This document shows, in pieces, positions 8,422-16,300 of a DNA stretch of 57,723 nt (within the stretch, counting starts at the first letter, position 1; every line of letters starts with the position of its first letter). The stretch covers positions 1-57,723 of the forward strand of contig QZJG01000025.1 in assembly GCA_003599275.1 (NCBI GenBank), given 5' to 3'. The notes beneath the pieces are model-generated. The model was not told the origin of the DNA. It saw nothing but the letters and a program-made list of their open reading frames with translations, and did no database searches. The position numbers and the translations under genes are program-made. Source of the stretch: Nitrospiraceae bacterium. GTDB taxonomy: Bacteria > Nitrospirota > Thermodesulfovibrionia > UBA6902.

Positions 8422-9585
8422 ATGAAAATCTTTGAGCTGGAAGAGGTAGAGAGAAACCATACGAACAACCCCGCGAAGATCAAGATCGTTGGTGTAGGGG
8501 GAGGGGGGAGCAATGCCGTCAACAGCATGATAGCGTCGAATTTACAGGGAGTGGAATTTATAGCCGTCAATACGGATTCCCAGGCGCTTGAATTGTCCCT
8601 GGCACATCAGCGCGTGCAAATAGGCAATTCGCTCACAAAGGGATTAGGCTCAGGCGCAAGGCCTGAGATTGGAAGAGATGCGGCCATGGAAGACAGGGTC
8701 CTTATCGAAGACGCCTTGAGAGGCGCCGACATGGTATTTATCACGGCCGGCATGGGGGGAGGCACAGGCACGGGGGCCTCACCGGTAGTTGCGGAGGTGG
8801 CAAGGGAGTTAGGCATTCTCACAACGGCAGTTGTTACCAAGCCTTTTCTTTTAGAAGGGAACAAGAGGGCGAGGAACGCGGAGCAGGGGATTAAAGAGCT
8901 CCAGAAAAATGTAGATTCAATTATTGTTGTGCACAATCAGCGGCTGTCAAACATTACCGACAAAGAGACAACATGGCTGCAGGCCCTGAACCTTGCAAAT
9001 GACGTGCTGAGGCAGGCAGTAAGGGGCATAACCGACTTAATACTGATACCCGGACTTATAAACCAGGATTTTGCAGACATCAGGACCATCCTGTCCGACG
9101 GCGGCAGATCGCTCATAGGCATCGGCATCGCGAGCGGGGAAAACAGGGCCGTCCTTGCGGCCAAGATGGCAATCACAAGCCCCCTGTTGGAGGAAACCTC
9201 CATTGATGGCGCCAAGGGCGTATTAATCAACATCACTGGAGGTTCCTCCCTCACATTCCATGAGGTCAACGAGGCAGGCAGTCTCATCAGGGACGCCGTA
9301 CACGACGATGCGGAGATAATCTTCGGATCGGTCATTGACCAGGACCTCGACGATAAGATAACAGTTACGGTAATAGCAACCGGCTTCGAAGAAAAGCCCA
9401 AGTCAGTCATGCCCTCGCTTGACAAGTGGAGACCTTCTGCAAGCGATGTTACAGTGCTGAAAGGCTCATACAAGGTACTGGCAAAGGACACTCTCAAGGT
9501 AAGTGATGAAAATTATCTTGACGTGCCTACGTTCATGCGGAAGAACGGATTCACTACGGACGATAAAGATATAAAGACGGTTTAG
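8422..9585 (+). CDS. ftsZ: Cell division protein FtsZ
   Basis: FtsZ is the tubulin-like GTPase that forms the Z ring. The tubulin signature GGGTGTGAS, the N-terminal VGVGGGGSNAVN and the T7-loop region NQDFADIRTI are intact. The short linker ends in the conserved FtsA/ZipA-binding peptide LDVPTFMRKN, a little before the C-terminus. The ATG at 8422 follows a good AAAGGAG. The frame is open further upstream only through the repeat. The 3' end overlaps the convergent ferredoxin-type gene by 32 bases. Confidence 0.97.
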   Translation: MKIFELEEVERNHTNNPAKIKIVGVGGGGSNAVNSMIASNLQGVEFIAVNTDSQALELSLAHQRVQIGNSLTKGLGSGARPEIGRDAAMEDRVLIEDALRGADMVFITAGMGGGTGTGASPVVAEVARELGILTTAVVTKPFLLEGNKRARNAEQGIKELQKNVDSIIVVHNQRLSNITDKETTWLQALNLANDVLRQAVRGITDLILIPGLINQDFADIRTILSDGGRSLIGIGIASGENRAVLAAKMAITSPLLEETSIDGAKGVLINITGGSSLTFHEVNEAGSLIRDAVHDDAEIIFGSVIDQDLDDKITVTVIATGFEEKPKSVMPSLDKWRPSASDVTVLKGSYKVLAKDTLKVSDENYLDVPTFMRKNGFTTDDKDIKTV

Positions 9586-10480
9586 GCAGATATTCTTTTG
9601 AAGGCAATGCGCAGTGTTTCGACTGTGAGAAACTGAATATGCATTTCTCCGCCCCCAATTCTTTAGTGCAGGCGGAGATGCATTCACCGCAGTTTACGCA
9701 GTTTATGTCTTTTTTCAGAAGACGGGGCCTTACGTTCATGAAACATGCCTTTTCACAGCCCTTGCAGTCCGTGCAGGCAGCGAGTTTCGCAGGGTCCGTT
9801 TTTATCCTGAGTGAAACCGGGCTGGCCCAGCCGAAGAGCATTTGCATTAAACCCGCGGAGCAAACGAACTTGCAGAGCGTATGCCGGACAATCATCGATG
9901 AAATAAATATATAGATGGCGACCCCTGTGGTCCCAGCCTTCACGCCAAAGGTGAAATCCCGGCTTATCACCTGACTCCATACAGTCTTCGGATTTACAAA
10001 ATAGCCTGTGAGCATCACTCCGAAAAACAGTGGGATGAGAATCATGCAGAAGAGTGCAAGTATTATGTAAGGAAATCTTTTCCCGGCAGGCAGTCCGGGG
10101 TCATTGGGTTTTTTTGTGAAAAGGCTTCTCCTGCCGAATATCTTCATTGTAAAGAAATCGAAAAGCTCAAACAACGCGCCTTCAGGGCAAAGCCAGCCGC
10201 AGAAGAATCTGCCGGTGAAGACACCGAGAAGCGGAAAGACGGCAAGCACGCCGAGCCAGGGGAGTATTGCCTTGAGCAGGAAGCGCCATGCCACGTGTGA
10301 CGCATTTTCGAGTGAGGGGTCCAGGTAAACGCCTTCCGCCAATCCTATGCTCCATTCATTTCCCATTACTATAAGGCTTTTTGTGCCGGAGTCGATCCGC
10401 AGGATATCGAAAGCAGGTGCGAGGAGTATCAGGAGAATGAATGTTATCTGAGTGGTCCTTCTGTATACCTTGAGGCTCAT
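9554..10480 (-). CDS. NapH/CcoG-like membrane-bound 4Fe-4S protein
   Basis: This is a polytopic membrane iron-sulfur protein of the NapH/MauN/NosR-C type. These proteins pass electrons from the quinone side of the membrane to periplasmic reductases or maturation factors. Four to five hydrophobic segments are seen. Two CxxxCP-like motifs (CGWLCPEGALFE and CKFVCSAGLMQ) are followed by two 4Fe-4S clusters, CTDCKGCEKAC and CVNCGECISAC. No NapG, NosZ or cytochrome oxidase gene is beside it, so its partner is unknown. No clear ribosome site precedes the ATG. The end overlaps the ftsZ end on the other strand. Confidence 0.8.
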   Translation of the reverse strand: MSLKVYRRTTQITFILLILLAPAFDILRIDSGTKSLIVMGNEWSIGLAEGVYLDPSLENASHVAWRFLLKAILPWLGVLAVFPLLGVFTGRFFCGWLCPEGALFELFDFFTMKIFGRRSLFTKKPNDPGLPAGKRFPYIILALFCMILIPLFFGVMLTGYFVNPKTVWSQVISRDFTFGVKAGTTGVAIYIFISSMIVRHTLCKFVCSAGLMQMLFGWASPVSLRIKTDPAKLAACTDCKGCEKACFMNVRPRLLKKDINCVNCGECISACTKELGAEKCIFSFSQSKHCALPSKEYLPKPSLYLYRP

Positions 10481-10557
10481 GATTGTTTATACCATTTGCA
10501 GGAGGGCCGGGGCCATGAGGCGGGTCATATGAGCCGGATCATAAATATAATCAAGAT

Positions 10558-10589
10558 CGTCATTCCCGAAGTAGTAATCGGGAATGACG
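10558..10589. repeat. Perfect 12-bp hairpin (CATTCCCGA/TCGGGAATG)
   Basis: CGTCATTCCCGA and TCGGGAATGACG flank an 8-base loop. It lies downstream of dinB and upstream of the ferredoxin gene on the minus strand. There is no T-run immediately after it, so it is more likely a dispersed repeat than a terminator. A similar CATTCCCG...CGGGAAT hairpin occurs at 45818-45840. Confidence 0.6.
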
Positions 10590-10610
10590 GCAACAACTGG
10601 AAATAGTTTT

Positions 10611-11834
10611 TTATTTCTTCACAGTTACATTCCTCACACCGGACGGTCGCCATGCAGGGGATATGACGCCTGACTGCTCATCCTGTTCGAGATACGACGC
10701 CCACGTGACTGTGAAGTCTCCGTATTTGTCATTGACGGCATCAACGGCATGGAGGAGAGATTTCTCTTTGGCCGTATAATCGAACAAGGCCATTTGAGCA
10801 TTGTCCTCCTTTTTCAATTGCGAGATGCTGACTCCTAACAGTCTTACTTTGTCTCTCAATCGTATCGTGTTCAATATGCCGATTGCGTGACGGTATATTT
10901 CATGAGTTATATTGGTGGGCCCCGGTAAAGTGGTCTGTCTTGTAAATGTCTCAAAATCAGGATACCGTATTGTGAGAGAAACCTTCTTTCCGGCAAAGCC
11001 GTATTTTCTCGCCCGCCTTCCGACCATCTCGCTTAACTTCAGGACCTGCGCCTCAATCTGTTTCCTGTTTGAAATATCACGAGGCAGCGTCATGCTGTGC
11101 CCTATGGATTTAGGGTCTTCATCTTTGACGATGAGAGGCCTGTGGCAGATACCCTGCCCCATGAGCTTCAATGTCTCTCCGATGATGCCGAATTTATTTC
11201 TCAATAAACTTGCAGGCGCCTCGCCAAGCTCGGCGCAGGTCTTTATCCCAAGTTCGGCAAGCCTTCGCTCGATTGACGGACCGATGCCCCATAATTCTTT
11301 CACGGGTAAATTCTTAAGCACGGATTGAATATCTTCTTCCTTAAACCATCGTAAACCGTCCGGCTTTGCAATGTCGCTGGCAAGTTTTGCCATGAGAATA
11401 TTCGGCGCGATACCGACAGTGCAATTGATGCCGAACCGTTTTTTGACTTCCTTCTTGATCGAAAGTCCGATAGCCTCAGCCCCACCGAACAGGTGATGCG
11501 TTGTCGTCACATCGAGGAAGGCTTCATCAATGGAGTAGATCTCGATATCGGGCGTGAACCTGCTGTAAACTTTGGAAAGCTCCTTGCAGGTGTGAGTGTA
11601 TTTTTCACTATCTCCAACAACGAAGATGATATGCGGGCATAACTTTTTCGCCTCGTAAATATTCATTCCCGTCTTGACGCCGAACTTCCTCGCCTCATAC
11701 GAACGCGTCGTTACGACCGTCCTGCCGCCGGAACCGATAACGGCGATAGGCTTGCCGCGCAGCTTCGGATTGGCCTGCTGCTCCACCGAGGCAAAGAATG
11801 CGTCCATGTCTATGCAGAGGATGATGTTGTGCAT
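10611..11834 (-). CDS. dinB: DNA polymerase IV (Y-family translesion polymerase)
   Basis: DinB is an error-prone polymerase for lesion bypass. The catalytic motifs CIDMDAFFASVEQ and YSIDEAFLDVT, a helix-hairpin-helix region (LWGIGPSIERRLAELGIKTCAELGE) and the little-finger domain are all present, at 407 aa. A short C-terminal tail (SGVISPAWRPSGVRNVTVKK) follows the little finger; I see no clear beta-clamp motif. It is on the same strand as lexA and the two small genes after lexA, with accessory genes in between. Regulation by LexA is therefore plausible, though I see no operator directly upstream. No strong ribosome site is seen. Confidence 0.92.
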   Translation of the reverse strand: MHNIILCIDMDAFFASVEQQANPKLRGKPIAVIGSGGRTVVTTRSYEARKFGVKTGMNIYEAKKLCPHIIFVVGDSEKYTHTCKELSKVYSRFTPDIEIYSIDEAFLDVTTTHHLFGGAEAIGLSIKKEVKKRFGINCTVGIAPNILMAKLASDIAKPDGLRWFKEEDIQSVLKNLPVKELWGIGPSIERRLAELGIKTCAELGEAPASLLRNKFGIIGETLKLMGQGICHRPLIVKDEDPKSIGHSMTLPRDISNRKQIEAQVLKLSEMVGRRARKYGFAGKKVSLTIRYPDFETFTRQTTLPGPTNITHEIYRHAIGILNTIRLRDKVRLLGVSISQLKKEDNAQMALFDYTAKEKSLLHAVDAVNDKYGDFTVTWASYLEQDEQSGVISPAWRPSGVRNVTVKK

Positions 11835-11871
11835 GGCTGGTTTCCACGTGGCAGCAATAAGGATGGAACGA

Positions 11872-12603
11872 TTAATTTTCCTTCAGATGATTTTCAATAA
11901 TAGACTTTACATAAGTGGGCATTGATTTTTTCATCTTCTCAACACGCTCCTTAAATTTCTCAAATATTTCCACTTCGTGTTCAGCCCAAACTATATCAAG
12001 CCTTCTAATGCGTCTCAGGGCAATGTGTTTATAATCATTGGGACAGGCCCAATAACATGACTGGCAGACAGCAGTAGATTTTTCCTCAAGCCAATTTGAA
12101 CAGTGTTCACAAGACCAGGACTTTGCCCGATTACAGGAACCGCATAGCAGCATGTACTCTTTAGTATTTCTTTCGTTGTTATTACAATCCCCGGAAACTT
12201 CGTAAGGAACGCGGTGATCAACTTGTAAATATCTTTCCTCGTATAATTCAAGACAGATGGAACACTTACAGCCAAGATCTTCAATAAGTTTATTTTTGAA
12301 CTCTTTTGAAAATATCTTTCTCCCTCCGAGCTTATCGTGACTAATGTTGGAAAGCTCAGCGAATCTGTATGCAGCTATAGTCCGGCCCTCTGTATTCTTA
12401 ACATTGAAAGTTTCGAGTGGTATGCCCTGTTCCCGGACATCCCGTGCTGCTCTTGGTGGATGTTTATAGCCGTATTTCTTCTCAAGGTCTTCCGTAGTGA
12501 TGAAGCCATGTTTCAGAATATGTTCGATGACCGTCTTCGGACGCTTGCTTGTAACTGCTTTTAATCTGGCTAAGAACTCTCTTGGATATTTGCGCTGGGT
12601 CAT
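11872..12603 (-). CDS. HNH endonuclease, probable type II restriction enzyme
   Basis: This is a 243-aa protein with an N-terminal helix-turn-helix-like region (about residues 20-65) and an HNH nuclease core. The core has CKCSIC (112-117), the metal/catalytic DHR (129-131), and an LCGSCNRAKS motif (153-162). A further Cys cluster (CEHC...CQSC) looks like a zinc ribbon. Its ATG overlaps the stop of the upstream adenine methyltransferase by 4 bases, the usual arrangement of a restriction-modification pair. Recognition sequence and cleavage pattern cannot be told from sequence. Codon use is more AT-rich than the flanking dinB. Confidence 0.78.
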   Translation of the reverse strand: MTQRKYPREFLARLKAVTSKRPKTVIEHILKHGFITTEDLEKKYGYKHPPRAARDVREQGIPLETFNVKNTEGRTIAAYRFAELSNISHDKLGGRKIFSKEFKNKLIEDLGCKCSICLELYEERYLQVDHRVPYEVSGDCNNNERNTKEYMLLCGSCNRAKSWSCEHCSNWLEEKSTAVCQSCYWACPNDYKHIALRRIRRLDIVWAEHEVEIFEKFKERVEKMKKSMPTYVKSIIENHLKEN

Positions 12604-13514
12604 ATGGCAGCTTCAAATAATGAATTTTGGTGATGGAAGGATTCCCTTTTATTGATAGATAGGTTATCTATACGCAGCACCAAAGCAGGAGATAAGTATA
12701 AAGATTCAATAGTATTGTCGGCGCGTCCTAACAGCGTTGATTGAGATGATCTTCCGGCATCTATTTCTAAATGTTTTAATCTGAGAAAGTCAGGCAGAAG
12801 TTTGCCATACGCTTTAGAGCCTGTCCGTCCATCATAACTTACAATATACGAAATCTTTCTATTATTAAGTCTATGAAGCGCTTCAACAAACCGTTCACAT
12901 TGCAGTCCATTTATATATCTCGAATCACGAGTGCTGCAAACCCCCTGGTATGGCGGGTCCATATATACCATGTCAGATGATTCAGCGGCAGCCATGATGT
13001 CTTCATAATCTGAAGAAGTTACAGTTGATCGTCCTTTTAAAAGATGGGAGGCCCCAAGAATGTTGGCTTTCATCGTATCGGGGTTAGCGCCCTTTCTTCT
13101 ATTATCAGGACTTTGGTTAAACTCTCCATTAGAGTTGTATCGCACAGACGCCTTAACGCATCGGGCCAGCAAATAAAGAAAATAATCAGGGCGTTGAGAG
13201 TGATTGAATTTTTTGCGGACTAAATCATAGAATTCCCTTTCCCTTCCTTCTTGCGCAAACCAAAGCTTTTCGTATGCTTTAGCAATGACCTGCGGCTTGT
13301 TTATGATTTCATTCCATAAATCAATTAATGCGTTATTCAGATCATTAAGGTGAAAACTTTTCGCTTTTCTATGATATGCCGCTGCAATTGATACAGCCGC
13401 CGATCCTGAAAACGGCTCAATGAGTTTTTCAACATTTGACGGGAAAAAAGAAAGTATGATATTTGCTAAGGCACGCTTGCTGCCTTGATAAGGGATGGGA
13501 TGTGGAATAGCCAT
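12600..13514 (-). CDS. DNA adenine-N6 methyltransferase, D12 class (Dam-like)
   Basis: This is an alpha-class N6-adenine methyltransferase. The AdoMet-binding motif EPFSGSAAVSI (33-43), the N-terminal PYQGSKRALANII and the catalytic DPPY (186-189) are intact, at 304 aa. A D12-class protein beside an HNH nuclease indicates a type II restriction-modification module transcribed methylase first. The AT-rich codons differ from the neighbouring housekeeping genes. An orphan epigenetic methylase is the alternative, but the 4-base overlap with the nuclease argues against it. Confidence 0.88.
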   Translation of the reverse strand: MAIPHPIPYQGSKRALANIILSFFPSNVEKLIEPFSGSAAVSIAAAYHRKAKSFHLNDLNNALIDLWNEIINKPQVIAKAYEKLWFAQEGREREFYDLVRKKFNHSQRPDYFLYLLARCVKASVRYNSNGEFNQSPDNRRKGANPDTMKANILGASHLLKGRSTVTSSDYEDIMAAAESSDMVYMDPPYQGVCSTRDSRYINGLQCERFVEALHRLNNRKISYIVSYDGRTGSKAYGKLLPDFLRLKHLEIDAGRSSQSTLLGRADNTIESLYLSPALVLRIDNLSINKRESFHHQNSLFEAAI

Positions 13515-13610
13515 AACGTTATATAACCTCTTTGCTTTTTATGATACCCTATTATAATTAAGAATTATTCGCATTTAAAATATAATTCCTGTCAGCGTGT
13601 TTATATGCGG

Positions 13611-14438
13611 TTAAAAAACCCCGCACTCCAATAAACCTTTTGCCGAGACATTGCTTTCAACAACATTACTGCTCACTCCACTTGTCATCGTCCCATTCTT
13701 TATATGCCACTCTTTATTGTTGCGTTCAGAGAATTCTATTGCCTGCTGGCTCAGGTCATTGTAGAAGTTTTTATAGTCAGGATACCTTGTAACCATCGCA
13801 TTGTAATTGAGCCTGCCGAAGATGATTTTATCCACGAATGAAATAGATTCTAAGATGTCGGCAAAATCCTGGTCAATTATATTCGGAGTCGGATATGGCT
13901 CGATGCTTACCCACGTTTTGATTCCTTTTTTGTGCAAGCGGTAAAGACTATCAATCCGTTTCTTATAAGGCGCAGAAAAAGGTTCGTACTTTTTTCTGAA
14001 ATCTTCATTAAGTGAAATCAGAGTGATGCCGAATTCGTTTTCCCTGCTTAACAATGCCAGTTCCAAAGGCAACATCCCTTTTGTAAGAGCCGTGCATCTG
14101 ACGTCTGCTTTATTCAGCATCCTGATTAATCGCAAACTTAAATCAGATATTGATTCATAGCCATACATGAACGGATCAGTGCTGAAACATAGATGTACGA
14201 ACCTTATCTTGTCCCTATGTTTCGGGATTTCCTTCTCCAGAAGCTCAACGGCATTTGCGACAATCTTAGGCTTAATCCATTCGTCGTAGCTCTTTACCTT
14301 GCCAAATCTTTTAGCCATCATCATGGCGTAGCAGGGATACAAGCATCCATGCGAACAACCTTCCACATGGTTGATTGTATAGTCGCCATACTCAACGGCT
14401 GTTTTGTAGAGAAGGGATTTCCGTTGAATGCACTTCAT
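13611..14438 (-). CDS. Radical SAM protein, SPL/three-Cys family
   Basis: This 275-aa radical SAM enzyme has its cluster motif at CSHGCLYPC (C28, C32, C36), a C-x3-C-x3-C variant seen in the spore photoproduct lyase-like group (COG1533) and related three-Cys families. LCFSTDPFMYGYES, VRCTALTKG and WVSIEPYPTPN follow, as in that group. The substrate is unknown. It lies 12 bases downstream of a 90-aa gene that may be a remnant of its usual partner. It sits with the restriction-modification genes in an AT-rich island. A role in nucleic-acid repair or defence is inference. Confidence 0.75.
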   Translation of the reverse strand: MKCIQRKSLLYKTAVEYGDYTINHVEGCSHGCLYPCYAMMMAKRFGKVKSYDEWIKPKIVANAVELLEKEIPKHRDKIRFVHLCFSTDPFMYGYESISDLSLRLIRMLNKADVRCTALTKGMLPLELALLSRENEFGITLISLNEDFRKKYEPFSAPYKKRIDSLYRLHKKGIKTWVSIEPYPTPNIIDQDFADILESISFVDKIIFGRLNYNAMVTRYPDYKNFYNDLSQQAIEFSERNNKEWHIKNGTMTSGVSSNVVESNVSAKGLLECGVF

Positions 14439-14450
14439 AATTACTTGCCT

Positions 14451-14723
14451 TTAATGGAAAATGATGACATCTTTCCCTTGAAGTCCTCTTTCTGTCTTAC
14501 TGTCTACAGGGATAGTTTTCACGGAGCCATCACTTTTAAGCGCTTTAATCGCATTTTTAATATCTGTCTCAAGATAAGGGACTTCGTCAATGTTTTCCTG
14601 TTTCCCTGCAATCTTTACCCACTTGTCAAAATATTCCTTAAAGACAAAGTGTTTTATTTTCGTTTGAGGTTCATACTCCCAGAAGAAGAAATCGTAGCCT
14701 TTATTGTAAATCTCTTTTGCCAT
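14451..14723 (-). CDS. Small protein, possible shortened three-Cys-motif partner (TcmP-like)
   Basis: This 90-aa protein has no recognisable catalytic motif. The N-terminal part (WEYEPQTKIKHFVFKEYFDKW) recalls the start of TcmP proteins, and the C-terminal part (YLETDIKNAIKALKSDGSVK...GKDVIIFH) recalls their winged-helix end. If so, the central methyltransferase-like domain has been lost and the gene is a deletion derivative. It precedes the radical SAM gene by 12 bases, the context expected of the partner. An unrelated small DNA-binding protein remains possible. Confidence 0.45.
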   Translation of the reverse strand: MAKEIYNKGYDFFFWEYEPQTKIKHFVFKEYFDKWVKIAGKQENIDEVPYLETDIKNAIKALKSDGSVKTIPVDSKTERGLQGKDVIIFH

Positions 14724-14785
14724 TTGCCCCTAATCTCCCTTTCTTTAGTCAAGCTAATATAGCATACGATAACTTCATTTACGCA

Positions 14786-14998
14786 TTAAATCCCCCGTCC
14801 TGTTTTCTCCGTGTGTCTGCGAGGTATAAAGGAACTGTCTGCCGATTCCTTCCCGCGCTGCTCAATGATAGCGCCGAGCAATTCCGTTATGAATTCCTTG
14901 TCCCTGGCCATTCTTGTTACTACCCCCTCTCTTTCTTTTTTGGGCAATTCCTTTAACGCCCTCCAAAACATTTCCGATACTGCTTCATTAATTGTCAT
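14786..14998 (-). CDS. Conserved-looking small protein in the lexA operon
   Basis: This is a 70-aa, charged, helical protein (MTINEAVSEMFWRALKELPKKEREGVV...) that I do not recognise. I chose the ATG at 14998 because GGAGG lies about 10 bases upstream; the frame is open to 15043. No membrane segment or Cys cluster is present. It follows the lexA-linked 79-aa gene on the same strand. It is probably cotranscribed with it and may be the last original member before the inserted island. Confidence 0.5.
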   Translation of the reverse strand: MTINEAVSEMFWRALKELPKKEREGVVTRMARDKEFITELLGAIIEQRGKESADSSFIPRRHTEKTGRGI

Positions 14999-15074
14999 GA
15001 TCCCTGCCTCCCTCATTGATTTAACGCCCTTCATTTTACACACCCCTTGGTCCCCTCTTGATAGAGGGGAAAAC

Positions 15075-15314
15075 TCACGCCTCCACGCCCACCAGCCGCC
15101 ATATCAGGGATGTTGCGTCGAAAGCAAGCTCATACAGTGTTTTGCCGTCTGTCACGGAAAAATGATGGACCAGGTTCTGTCCCTCGGTTGTTTTCCACGT
15201 GTAGGTGATTTCTTTTACCTCAAAAGTCTTCCCCGACCATTTGAACTTGACAGGCCTTATCCTGTAACGCGGCCCGAATGAGACTATGACACTTATGTGT
15301 TCGCCGATCTGCAT
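15075..15314 (-). CDS. DUF6504-like small protein linked to lexA
   Basis: This 79-aa beta-rich protein has the pattern PVKFKWSGKTFEVKEITYTWK...HHFSVTDGKTLYELAFD...WRLVGVEA. It resembles DUF6504-type proteins that accompany SOS or translesion-polymerase genes. The resemblance is from memory of the pattern, not a search. It lies about 100 bases downstream of lexA on the same strand, with a GGCAGAC/GTCTGCC hairpin repeat between them. Confidence 0.55.
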   Translation of the reverse strand: MQIGEHISVIVSFGPRYRIRPVKFKWSGKTFEVKEITYTWKTTEGQNLVHHFSVTDGKTLYELAFDATSLIWRLVGVEA

Positions 15315-15338
15315 GGTTTTCTAATTAGAGTCTTCATT

Positions 15339-15358
15339 GGCAGACACGGAGGTCTGCC
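15339..15358. repeat. Short hairpin repeat GGCAGAC/GTCTGCC
   Basis: A 7-bp perfect stem with a 6-base loop lies between lexA and the 79-aa gene. The wording is common among dispersed repeats in environmental genomes. It is not followed by a T-run on the minus strand. Confidence 0.5.
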
Positions 15359-15415
15359 CCTGTAAGGGCATATCGCGATACGCTCCTACGCCAAACTCAT
15401 AACTCCAAACTCTTC

Positions 15416-16015
15416 TCATATTTTCCTTATTACGCCGATGACTTTCCCCTGAACTCTTACTTCATCCGCATTGTAACTCACCGGCTTCATGGTCTTGTTT
15501 TCCGGTTTCAAAACTATTTTCCCCTTTTCCCTGAAGACCTTTTTAACAGTCGCTTCATCCTCCATGAGAACGACCCCGATCTCGCCGTTTCCGATAGTGC
15601 TTTGAGGCCTGACGATTACGAAGTCGCCGTCAAGTATCCCTGCGTCAATCATGCTGTCGCCCGTGACTTTCAGGGAGAAAACGTCTTCTGCCGGGAAAAG
15701 GGTCTTATCAATGAAGATGTGCTGCCCGATTTCTTCAACCGCAAGGACGGGCTTGCCGGCCCTGATTTTTCCTGCTACCGGAACAGCAAGCCCCTCCGGC
15801 TGTCTGAGGCCGGGTATCTCAATGCCTCTTGATTTTGCGGGGTTTATTTTTATGAAACCCTTCTTCTCGATGGCCTTAAGGTGCATCCGTGCCGCCGCCC
15901 AGAGGATTTCAAACCGCTCGCCGATTTCCCTGACGGTCGGGGGGTAGCCGTGCTTTTGCGCGTACTCCCGGAGGAAGTCTAAAATCTTTTTCTGTTTCAC
16001 GGTTAATTTCAGCAT
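15416..16015 (-). CDS. lexA: LexA repressor
   Basis: LexA is the SOS master repressor and self-cleaves when RecA is activated. The 199-aa protein has an N-terminal winged helix (TVKQKKILDFLREYAQKHGYPPTVREIGERF). The self-cleavage site is Ala81-Gly82 (PVAGKIRAG), the nucleophile Ser121 is in TGDSM and the general base is Lys158 in ATVKK. There is no Shine-Dalgarno sequence. The predicted -10 ends 9 bases before the ATG, so the mRNA is probably leaderless. A dyad overlapping the -10 is a candidate self-operator. The likely operon runs through the two small genes and originally perhaps dinB. Confidence 0.94.
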   Translation of the reverse strand: MLKLTVKQKKILDFLREYAQKHGYPPTVREIGERFEILWAAARMHLKAIEKKGFIKINPAKSRGIEIPGLRQPEGLAVPVAGKIRAGKPVLAVEEIGQHIFIDKTLFPAEDVFSLKVTGDSMIDAGILDGDFVIVRPQSTIGNGEIGVVLMEDEATVKKVFREKGKIVLKPENKTMKPVSYNADEVRVQGKVIGVIRKI

Positions 16016-16016
16016 A

Positions 16017-16063
16017 TATACATTTGTATACTATATGCCGTTCTGTTTTGTCAAATTTGTCAA
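16017..16063 (-). promoter_or_regulatory. lexA promoter with candidate LexA operator
   Basis: On the minus strand TTGACA (16049-16054) is followed after 18 bases by TATACA (16025-16030). A second TTGACA lies at 16058-16063. The dyad TATAC-ATTT-GTATA (16017-16030) covers the -10 and ends next to the start codon. This is where a self-repressing LexA would be expected to bind. Confidence 0.55.
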
Positions 16064-16104
16064 GGGAAGTACAGAGGAAAAGAGCTAAATCTAAAAACGG
16101 CAGT

Positions 16105-16240
16105 TATATCCACAGATTTTATAAAGACAATAATATAATGAGATGGACACATATTGTATATCCACCCAAAAGGTGCACGGCAAAAGTTAGTCAATCTTTT
16201 AATAAATCTGTGCTAATCTGCGTAATCTGTGGACAAGTAC
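16105..16240. repeat. CACAGATT-type dispersed repeat pair
   Basis: ATCCACAGATTTTATAAAGA and a later region with AATAAATCTGTGCTAATC and AATCTGTGG form loose inverted arms in the lexA-norB gap. The rest of the gap holds no gene I can support. Confidence 0.45.
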
Positions 16241-16260
16241 TTTTTTTAGGATAAAGGAAG

Positions 16261-16295
16261 AGGTAAAAGACCGGACATTGCTGTCCGGTCTTAAA
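16261..16295 (-). terminator. Terminator of norCB
   Basis: A perfect 11-bp GC-rich stem AAGACCGGACA/TGTCCGGTCTT with a 4-base loop begins 9 bases after the norB stop. On the minus strand it runs into TCTTTT. Confidence 0.8.
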
Positions 16296-16300
16296 GAGGT

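Noticed and set aside
10558-10589. Intrinsic terminator after dinB
   Set aside because: The stem is perfect but no T-run follows on the minus strand, and the same CATTCCCG wording recurs elsewhere as a repeat.
16090-16240. DnaA-box cluster (ATATCCACA, TTGTCCACA-like words)
   Set aside because: The words are part of a CACAGATT-type dispersed repeat and lie beside lexA, far from replication genes.
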